A DNA stretch of 41,034 nucleotides from CAYVOX01 sp964453035. GTDB taxonomy: Bacteria > Chloroflexota > Anaerolineae > Anaerolineales > Anaerolineaceae. Below the pieces are notes generated by a model, which did no database searches, was not told the DNA's origin, and worked only from the letters and a program-made list of their open reading frames with translations. Shown one piece after another: positions 31,858 through 38,790 of the stretch. The stretch is taken from assembly GCA_964453035.1 (NCBI GenBank), contig CAYVOX010000012.1, positions 1 through 41,034 on the forward strand. Reading direction: 5' to 3'. The position numbers were made by a program, and so were the translations under genes. Positions within the stretch are counted from its first letter, which is position 1. Every line of letters starts with the position of its first letter.

Positions 31858-34800
31858 ATGAGAAAAACAAGTCGCATTTTGTTCATTGGTGCTCCACAAT
31901 GTTTTCAAAGGCTAAGCCGGCACTTCCCGGCCAATGATTTTATTGTCACCCAGGCCACCACGCCTGAAGAGCTTCAAAACCACCTCGCCACCACTGAATT
32001 TGACCTGGCGTTTGCCGACGCCGCTTTTGACCCGCAATCCCCCATCCACCTGATTGATTCGCTCAAGAAAATTGCGCCACGCCTGCCCATCATCATGTTT
32101 ACCACCAGCCAGTCGGTTGAGGTGGTGGTCGAAATGATGAAACACGGCGCAGCGGATATCCTGCTCGACCAGCCAGCAAACTTTCGTGAGATTCCAAGCC
32201 GCATCAAAGCCGTGCTTTCCCGCTCGCTGCAAAACGAACAGGAAGAACATTCAGGTCGTATCATCGAAATTCACGCCATCGGCCAAAACAGCATCGACCC
32301 CTTCCTTGCGGTCAACAAGCAGGGGCGCATCATCGAGTGGAACCAGCATATGACCGCCCTGACGGGCGTCTCAGAAGCCCAGGCCATCGGGGAGAAGCTC
32401 TGGAACGTCCAGTACCAGTTGATTCCAAAAGCAATGCGCCCACCGGGATTGCTGGAGCGCCTGCGCGAAATCAACCTGGAGATCCTCTCCAAAGAAACGG
32501 TTCCCTCCTCCGAATTCGGTACTGAGCTTGAAATTGAGCGGCCCGACGGCACCCGCCGGGTGGTTAACCAGATTGTCTTCCCCCTCCGGCAAACCTCCGA
32601 GTACATCGTCGGCACCATTCTGCACGATATCACCGAGAAAAAACGCAGCGAAGAAGCCTTCCGCGCCAGCGAAGAACGCTACCGCCTGCTGGTGGAACTG
32701 GTGCCCGATGGCATCATCGTTTATTCCGATGGGGTCATCGTTTTCGCTAACCCCAGGGTGCTCGAACTGGCCGGCACATCCTCCCTGGATGACCTGGTGG
32801 GTAAATCCATTTTCGACTTCGTTCACCCGGAATTTAAGGAGTTTGTTGCCCGGCGAGTGCAAACCAGTGCTTATCAGACCCCCCTGCCACCCGCCGAGGA
32901 AAAATTCATCCGGTTGGACGGCAGCATTTTTGATGCCGAGGTGCAGACCAGGCCAATTATCTTTCAGGGCAAACCCGCCAACCTGGTCTTGCTGCGCGAC
33001 ATCACCGAGCGCAAGCAGGCAGAAGAAAAACTGCGCAGCAGCGAGAGCCGCCTCTCAGAGGCTCAACGCCTGGCTCACCTGGGCAGCTTTGAAATGACCC
33101 GCGATCTGCACTCCAACTACTGGTCAGACGAGCTCTACAAAATCTTTGAACATGATCCATCCCAGGGACAGACCTCCTTCTTCGGTTTCCTGCGCCACGT
33201 CCACCCCGAAGATCGCGCCACAATTAATGCGCTGTTTAAACAAACTGTCAAAATAGGCATACCGTTCCAGGGCGAGTTCCGCATCATCGTCGGCGGTGGC
33301 GAGGTGAAATACCTGCAGGCTACCGGCAAGCCCGTCCTCGATGAAAACGGCAGGATTCTTAAGATTTTTGGCACCATTGCGGATATCACCGCTCAAAAGC
33401 TCATCGAGCAGGCGCTCCGCGTCAGCGAGGCTCGTTATCACGGCCTGTTTGAGAACGCGCCCATCGTCATCTCTGAACAGGATTTTTCAGGCATCAAAGC
33501 CTACCTGGATAACCTGCGCAGCCGTGACAGCGCCCTCGATATCCGCCAGTACATCAGAACCCATCCGCAGGTGGTCAGAGATTGCCTGGCCCTGCTCAAA
33601 GTGCACGATATCAACCAGGCCGGGCTTAACCTGTTCCGCGCCAGCGATAAACAACAGGTCATCGACCACCTCGATCAAATTATCCGTGAGGAAAGCTATC
33701 CTCTGTTTGAAGAAGAGCTGATCAATATCTACAACGGCGATTACCAGTTCATCGTTGAGGGCATCAATTTCACCCTGGATGGCGAAGCGCGTGACGTTCA
33801 GATCCGCTGGCTGGTTGCCTCCGGCTCTGCAACCAACCTGAACAACACCATCGTCACCATCACCGATATTACCGAGCGCAACCGCATCATGCAGGAGCTG
33901 GCCCGCAGCGAGGAAAAATTCCGCGGCATTGTTGAGCAATCTCTGGATGGAATCGTCATCACCAACCGGCAGGGCATCATTTTAGAATGGAACCTGGGCA
34001 TGGAACGCATGAGCGGTTTGACCCGCGCTGATGCGATTGGCAGGTTCAGTTGGGAAGTTCAATTCCAGCAAATGGTTGATGAAGACCGCCAAAAAACATC
34101 CCTTGAAGAAGTTAAATCGCGCGTCCTCGATTACCTCTCCAATCTAGATTCCTCCCTGTTCGGGAAAGTGATTGAGCATCCGCTCCAGCAGCCCGGCGGT
34201 GTTCGCCGCATGATCCAATCGGTTTACTTCCCCATCCAGGCCGGTCAGGATCGCCTGATTGTCAACATTTCGCGCGACGTGACCGACTTTTTGGAAACCC
34301 GCCTCAGTTTAAGCCAGACCCAGGAGCGCTTCAAGCTCATTTCCGAACACATCAGCGACCTGATTGTGCTTTTTGACCCCACCGGAATGATTTCCTACGC
34401 CAGCCCATCCTTTAAACACGCGCTGGGATATGAACCGGAGGAGTTGCTTGGCGCCAATGTCTTTTCCTTCATCCACCCAGACGATGTGGAAATGGTGCGC
34501 AGTTATATCTACCCGCGCCTGCTCAAAGGGGATGATCTGGAACGCATTGATTACCGCGCCAGGTGCAAAGACGGCTCTTACATCTGGCTTGAAACCGGCG
34601 CGCAGCCCATTTACAACGCCAACGGCAGCGTCGAAAACCTGGTTGCCTCCTCTCGCGACGTGACCGAACGCAAGAAAACCGAACACGAACTCCAGTCCGC
34701 TCAGATTCAACTGGCCCACCGCATCGCCGAGCTTGAAATCCGCACTCAGGAACTGAATCTGCTGACCGAGATGACCAACATGCTGCAGATTTGCGCCAGT

Positions 34801-35718
34801 ACGTCCGAAGCCATCTCGGTGATTGCGCAGTACGCCAACGACCTGTTCCCCGGCGTGGGCGGTGTGCTCTATACGCAAACAGCGGATGAAAACGTGATGA
34901 AAGGCGGCGCTTTTTGGGGCAACTACACCGGCGAGCCCGAAATCAATCATAAAGACTGCTGGGGACTGCGCCGCGGACGCATTCACACCACCCAGGATTC
35001 ACAATCCAACCTGTATTGCCGCCACATGGGCTTCCCGCAGCCTTCCAGCAGCATTTGCGTTCCGGTCATGTCTTCAGGCCAGGCAATTGGTCTGCTCAGC
35101 TTGCAAACCCCACTCGATGCGCCCACCCTCACCGTAGCCCAGCAAAAACTGGCTGCCGCCACCGCCGAGCAGATTGGCCTGGCGCTCTCCAACCTCAATT
35201 TGCGCCAGAACCTGCGCGAAATGGCCATCCGCGACTCGCTGACCGGGCTCTACAACCGCCACTTCCTGGAAGAAACCCTCGAAACCGAGTTGAATCGCGC
35301 CCAACGCAGCGGCAAATCTATCGGCCTCATCATGCTCGATCTTGACCATTTCAAAGAACTGAACTCCGTTTACGGACATCCCAACGTTGACCAGATGCTG
35401 CGCGAGTTTGGCGCGATGCTCAAACGTTCCATTCGCTCCGGAGATATCGCCTGCCGTTACGGCGGGGATGAATTTTTATTGATCCTGCCCGAGACTTCCA
35501 TCGCCATCGCCCAGCAGCGCGCCGAACAGATTCGCATCCAGGTCAAGGGCCTGGTCATCCAGGGGGATAACCTGGAACCGCGCAATGCCTCCGCTTCCAT
35601 TGGCGTGGCCTGCTGGCCCCAGCACGGAAAAACATCCTTACGGTTGCTCAATATCGTTGATGCAGCCCTCTTCAAAGCCAAGCAAGGCGGCGGCGACCAG
35701 GTTGTCCTTGCCGAATAA
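31858..35718 (+). CDS. pseudo-receiver/multi-PAS/GAF diguanylate cyclase
   Basis: A 1286-aa soluble sensor. Domains in order: a receiver-like domain (about 5-122; phosphoacceptor-position Asp54 is present but the acidic pair is replaced by IGA and the switch Lys by Gln in DQP); six PAS domains (about 140-258, 272-385, 398-512, 523-673, 684-808, 821-935); a GAF domain (960-1112) of the DCWxLRRGR type with Cys1034, Cys1054, His1056 and Cys1067; and a GGDEF domain (1118-1286). YGGDEF is intact at 1201-1206 and the c-di-GMP inhibitory RxxD is RSGD at 1193-1196. It should make c-di-GMP in response to small molecules sensed by PAS/GAF domains. No transmembrane helix is visible. It forms an operon with the next gene, 11 bp downstream. 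Confidence 0.9.
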   Translation: MRKTSRILFIGAPQCFQRLSRHFPANDFIVTQATTPEELQNHLATTEFDLAFADAAFDPQSPIHLIDSLKKIAPRLPIIMFTTSQSVEVVVEMMKHGAADILLDQPANFREIPSRIKAVLSRSLQNEQEEHSGRIIEIHAIGQNSIDPFLAVNKQGRIIEWNQHMTALTGVSEAQAIGEKLWNVQYQLIPKAMRPPGLLERLREINLEILSKETVPSSEFGTELEIERPDGTRRVVNQIVFPLRQTSEYIVGTILHDITEKKRSEEAFRASEERYRLLVELVPDGIIVYSDGVIVFANPRVLELAGTSSLDDLVGKSIFDFVHPEFKEFVARRVQTSAYQTPLPPAEEKFIRLDGSIFDAEVQTRPIIFQGKPANLVLLRDITERKQAEEKLRSSESRLSEAQRLAHLGSFEMTRDLHSNYWSDELYKIFEHDPSQGQTSFFGFLRHVHPEDRATINALFKQTVKIGIPFQGEFRIIVGGGEVKYLQATGKPVLDENGRILKIFGTIADITAQKLIEQALRVSEARYHGLFENAPIVISEQDFSGIKAYLDNLRSRDSALDIRQYIRTHPQVVRDCLALLKVHDINQAGLNLFRASDKQQVIDHLDQIIREESYPLFEEELINIYNGDYQFIVEGINFTLDGEARDVQIRWLVASGSATNLNNTIVTITDITERNRIMQELARSEEKFRGIVEQSLDGIVITNRQGIILEWNLGMERMSGLTRADAIGRFSWEVQFQQMVDEDRQKTSLEEVKSRVLDYLSNLDSSLFGKVIEHPLQQPGGVRRMIQSVYFPIQAGQDRLIVNISRDVTDFLETRLSLSQTQERFKLISEHISDLIVLFDPTGMISYASPSFKHALGYEPEELLGANVFSFIHPDDVEMVRSYIYPRLLKGDDLERIDYRARCKDGSYIWLETGAQPIYNANGSVENLVASSRDVTERKKTEHELQSAQIQLAHRIAELEIRTQELNLLTEMTNMLQICASTSEAISVIAQYANDLFPGVGGVLYTQTADENVMKGGAFWGNYTGEPEINHKDCWGLRRGRIHTTQDSQSNLYCRHMGFPQPSSSICVPVMSSGQAIGLLSLQTPLDAPTLTVAQQKLAAATAEQIGLALSNLNLRQNLREMAIRDSLTGLYNRHFLEETLETELNRAQRSGKSIGLIMLDLDHFKELNSVYGHPNVDQMLREFGAMLKRSIRSGDIACRYGGDEFLLILPETSIAIAQQRAEQIRIQVKGLVIQGDNLEPRNASASIGVACWPQHGKTSLRLLNIVDAALFKAKQGGGDQVVLAE

Positions 35719-35729
35719 TCGGGAGAAAA

Positions 35730-38093
35730 ATGGACTCAAAAGCCAGGCCTAAGCTTTCGAAAATGCAGCAAGCCGAAATCACCCTGTTTGAAAGCGAGCA
35801 GCGCTTCCGCGCCCTGGTTGAGCACCTCGGCGAAGGGGTGGCAATCGTGGATGTCAACAAAACTTTCCTGTTCTCAAACGCTGCCGGTGAGAAAATCTTC
35901 GGCGTTGCGCCGGGCACCCTGGTGGGACGCAACTTATTCGATCTCCTCTCGCCTTCACAGGTCGAAATGGTCAGATCCCAGTTCAACCTGCGCAAAGCCG
36001 GCAAGAGCAGCCTTTACGAAATTGAGATTGCCCGTCCAGATGGCAAAATCCGCCACCTGAGCGTTACCGCTACCCCCTGGCTGGATAAAGTTGGCACGCT
36101 CACCGGCACATTCTTCATCTTTCGCGACATCACCGAAAGCCTGATTGCCGAAGAAGACCTGCGCCAGAGCGAAGAACGCTACCGCGCGATTGTTGAGGAC
36201 CAGAGCGAAATCATCTTCCGCTTCCAATCCAGCGGAATCATCACTTTTGTGAACGAAGCTTTTTGCCGCTTCTGGCAGCGCAAGCGAGAAGCTGTCCTGG
36301 GGACCAACATTATGGCTTACGTTCCCCGCGAGGACCGCGCCGCAATCCGCTCCCAGTTCACCTCGCTGACGGCAGCCTGCCCGGCTGTAACTTACGAAAT
36401 GAGCGTGCAGCGCTCGGAGGGTGAAACCAGGTGGCTGCAGCGCACTGACCACGCCATCTTCGATGACCACGGAGTCGTCGTCGAATACCAGTCGGTGTGC
36501 AGTGATATCAGCGAGCGCCGCGCCGCTGAGCAGGCCCTCAAACACCAGCTGGCCCTCGGAGAAATTGTCACCGATATTTCCACGCGGTTCATCAACATCA
36601 TTCCCGAGGAAATGGAAAACGAAATCAAGCGCTCGCTCAAAATCACCGGTGAGTTTGCCGGCGTGGACCGCTGCTTCCTGGTTTTGCTCACGCCAGACGC
36701 CTCCGAAGTGGAAGACGGCTACGAGTGGGTCTCAGACCGGGTTGGCGCGCCGCGACCGCTCATCAAACGCGGAGCCTTCCCCATCTCCGAGTGGCTGCTC
36801 AACACCATCCGCCGCACCGATATCATCTCAATTTCATCCATTTACCACCTGCCCGATGAAGCCAATGTTGAGAAAGAGCAGTGGCTGCAATTCGGTTTTA
36901 AATCCTTGCTCGGCATGCCGCTGATGGTTGAGAATAACCTGCTGGGCATTTACGGGTTATCTATGGAGCAAGCCGAGCGGGAATGGGGATCCGAGACGCA
37001 TTTGATGGTTCGCATGGTCGGCGAGATTCTCATCAACGTGCTCATCCGCAGCAAATCCCTGCAGGCGCTGCAGAGCGCGCAAAATCAACTCAGCCAGCGC
37101 ATCCATGAACTGGAGCAGCGCAGCCGCGAGATTAACCTGCTTTCTGAAATGAGCAACCTGCTGCAAATTGCCAACCAATCCGATGAAGCCTATGCCATCA
37201 TCACCCAGTCAGCTTCGCTTTTGTTCCAGGGCACCTCGGGTTGCCTGTATATCTTCGACCCTCAAACCGGTTTGCTGCTCAACAAGAGCTGCTGGGGCAA
37301 GCAGGTTCCCCCCTCAAGAGTGCAGATGGATGACTGCTGGGGTCTGCGCCGCGGGCGCCTTTACCGCGCCAGTCATGCCGGCCTGTTCTGCAGGCACATC
37401 TCCACGCAGACGCCGCCCGGCAGCACCATTTGCGTGCCCATCACCGCCCAGAGCAAGACGATTGGCATGCTCCACGTGCAAACCCACCCTCCCACTGCGC
37501 CCCTTTCGGATGCCAACCAGCCGCTGGCTTCAGCCGTCGCCGAGCAGATTGGACTGGCGCTCTCCAACCTGCAACTGCGCGAAGACTTGCGCCAGCAGGC
37601 CATCCGCGACCAGCTCACCGGTTTGTACAACCGCTACTACATGGAAGCCTCTCTCGAGCAGGAACTCAACCGCGCCCAGCGCAGCGGTAAACCCGTCAGC
37701 CTCATTATGCTGGATATTGACCATTTTAAAGATTTCAACGACACCTACCAGCACCAGGCAGGCGACCAGTTGCTGCACGCGCTGGGGCAGCTGATGATTA
37801 ATTCCATCCGCGCCGGAGATATCGCCTGCCGCTATGGCGGCGAGGAATTTCTGCTCATCCTGCCGGAGACTCCCCTGGCGGCTGCTCTGCAGCGAGCCGA
37901 ACACCTACGCCTGCTGGTCAAAGGCATGCGCCTGGAAACCGACCACCACTCCTTCCCGCCCATCACCATCTCGCTGGGCGTGGCTTGCTGGCCCAACCAC
38001 GGGTTGAGCGTCAACGACCTGCTTAAAGCCGCCGACGATGCCATGTACAAGGCCAAAAACAACGGCCGCAACCAGGTGGCTTCGGCAGGTTGA
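35730..38093 (+). CDS. PAS/GAF diguanylate cyclase, paralogue of the preceding gene
   Basis: A 787-aa cytoplasmic protein with two PAS domains (about 24-135 and 147-262), a GAF domain (270-440), a second GAF of the DCWxLRRGR type (460-612; Cys536, Cys554, His556, Cys568) and a GGDEF domain (620-785). The active site is GGEEF at 703-707 and the inhibitory RxxD is RAGD at 694-697, so it should be a product-inhibited cyclase. The GAF-GGDEF half closely resembles that of the preceding protein, indicating duplication; the N-terminal halves have diverged. GGGAG precedes the ATG at 35,730 by four bases. Confidence 0.9.
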   Translation: MDSKARPKLSKMQQAEITLFESEQRFRALVEHLGEGVAIVDVNKTFLFSNAAGEKIFGVAPGTLVGRNLFDLLSPSQVEMVRSQFNLRKAGKSSLYEIEIARPDGKIRHLSVTATPWLDKVGTLTGTFFIFRDITESLIAEEDLRQSEERYRAIVEDQSEIIFRFQSSGIITFVNEAFCRFWQRKREAVLGTNIMAYVPREDRAAIRSQFTSLTAACPAVTYEMSVQRSEGETRWLQRTDHAIFDDHGVVVEYQSVCSDISERRAAEQALKHQLALGEIVTDISTRFINIIPEEMENEIKRSLKITGEFAGVDRCFLVLLTPDASEVEDGYEWVSDRVGAPRPLIKRGAFPISEWLLNTIRRTDIISISSIYHLPDEANVEKEQWLQFGFKSLLGMPLMVENNLLGIYGLSMEQAEREWGSETHLMVRMVGEILINVLIRSKSLQALQSAQNQLSQRIHELEQRSREINLLSEMSNLLQIANQSDEAYAIITQSASLLFQGTSGCLYIFDPQTGLLLNKSCWGKQVPPSRVQMDDCWGLRRGRLYRASHAGLFCRHISTQTPPGSTICVPITAQSKTIGMLHVQTHPPTAPLSDANQPLASAVAEQIGLALSNLQLREDLRQQAIRDQLTGLYNRYYMEASLEQELNRAQRSGKPVSLIMLDIDHFKDFNDTYQHQAGDQLLHALGQLMINSIRAGDIACRYGGEEFLLILPETPLAAALQRAEHLRLLVKGMRLETDHHSFPPITISLGVACWPNHGLSVNDLLKAADDAMYKAKNNGRNQVASAG

Positions 38094-38098
38094 TTCCA

Positions 38099-38107
38099 TG
38101 TTATAAT
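38099..38107 (+). promoter_or_regulatory. extended -10 promoter of rpsO
   Basis: TGTTATAAT with no clear -35, the same extended -10 sequence as the mazG-like gene promoter. The -10 starts 6 bases after the second cyclase gene ends; the predicted +1 is near 38,114, giving about 78 nt of leader. Confidence 0.65.
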
Positions 38108-38121
38108 CACGCCTGTTGACT

Positions 38122-38157
38122 GTCCTACCGGCGGTCACGCGCTTCCGGTACGGAGAC
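38122..38157 (+). promoter_or_regulatory. rpsO leader stem-loop, putative S15 autoregulatory element
   Basis: TACCGG (38,126-38,131) pairs perfectly with CCGGTA (38,145-38,150), and GTC (38,122-38,124) with GAC (38,155-38,157), enclosing an asymmetric internal loop (C / CGGA). S15 represses its own mRNA through leader structures that differ between bacterial phyla; this stem is a candidate, inferred only from position and pairing. Confidence 0.45.
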
Positions 38158-38191
38158 TTGCTAAAATTCTAAGAAAGGAGAAGCAGACGTC

Positions 38192-38464
38192 ATGGCATTT
38201 GATAAAGAAGCCAAAACCAAGTTGATTGAGAACTTCGCGACCCACGAAGGCGATACTGGCTCAGCGGATGTGCAGATAGCTATTCTCACCACCCGCATTA
38301 ACCAGCTCACCGATCATCTGCGCAGCAACAAGCACGATGATTCTTCCCGCCGCGGTCTTCTCAAACTGGTCGGGCAGCGCCGTCGCTTGCTGGCCTACCT
38401 GCGCCGCAAGGACTTCGCCCGCTACCAGTCCCTGGCTGAAAAGCTCAACTTGCGCCTCAAGTAA
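38192..38464 (+). CDS. rpsO: 30S ribosomal protein S15
   Basis: A 90-aa protein of normal family length with the S15 blocks: THEGDTGSADVQIAILTTRINQLTDHL, then KHDDSSRRGLLKLVGQRRRLLAYLRRKD. These are the 16S rRNA-binding helices. S15 is a primary binder of the central domain of 16S rRNA and helps form the subunit interface bridge. ATG at 38,192 with AAGGAG (38,175-38,180) upstream at 11 nt. It precedes pnp, the conserved rpsO-pnp order in bacteria. Confidence 0.98.
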   Translation: MAFDKEAKTKLIENFATHEGDTGSADVQIAILTTRINQLTDHLRSNKHDDSSRRGLLKLVGQRRRLLAYLRRKDFARYQSLAEKLNLRLK

Positions 38465-38486
38465 CACATCCACTGCAACACCAGCG

Positions 38487-38577
38487 GGGCTGTTCTAATT
38501 GCCGGTTGTCCCGGGCCAAGCAAAATGGAGACATTTTGCCCCGGCAGGACAGGCGGCTTGACGAACAGCCCTTTTTT
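38487..38577 (+). terminator. rod-like rpsO-pnp intergenic hairpin with T6 tail
   Basis: Four stacked helices on one axis: GGGCTGTTC (38,487-38,495) with GAACAGCCC (38,563-38,571); GCCGGTTGTCC (38,501-38,511) with GGACAGGCGGC (38,547-38,557; one mismatch, one G-U); CGGG (38,512-38,515) with CCCG (38,540-38,543); and GCAAAATG (38,520-38,527) with CATTTTGC (38,532-38,539), closed by a GAGA tetraloop. T6 follows directly. It is a strong intrinsic terminator candidate that is also long enough for RNase III. Confidence 0.8.
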
Positions 38578-38690
38578 AATGGTGGCGTGCAAACCTTCCA
38601 CAACGCCAAATCAATATTCTAAGTATTCCCTAATAGAATGGAAATTTTCCAATTTTTAAGGTAAAATACATAAAAATATAGACGCGACCA

Positions 38691-38763
38691 CCCGCCGGTT
38701 GGGAATTGAATGCTGTTTTGGACCTTCAGGTCCCCGCCAGCCTTCAGTCCCTGACCAGGCGGG
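38691..38763 (+). promoter_or_regulatory. structured pnp leader
   Basis: CCCGCC (38,691-38,696) can pair with GGCGGG (38,758-38,763), enclosing a hairpin GGACC-TTCA-GGTCC (38,720-38,733). A second CCCGCC (38,733-38,738) could pair with the same GGCGGG, so two folds compete. PNPase controls its own mRNA in E. coli through its leader; a like role here is inferred. Confidence 0.4.
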
Positions 38764-38790
38764 AATTAGAAACACAAAAGGGATAAGAAA

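Larger units (their letters stand above)
38465..38790 (+). other. 326-bp rpsO-pnp intergenic region
   Basis: The first part holds the rod-like hairpin described separately. Positions 38,578-38,690 are AT-rich with possible -10-like boxes (TAAAAT, TATAGA around 38,660-38,682) but no convincing -35, so a separate pnp promoter there is likely but not precisely placed. The last 100 bases are GC-rich leader. No ORF of note is seen in it. Confidence 0.6.
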
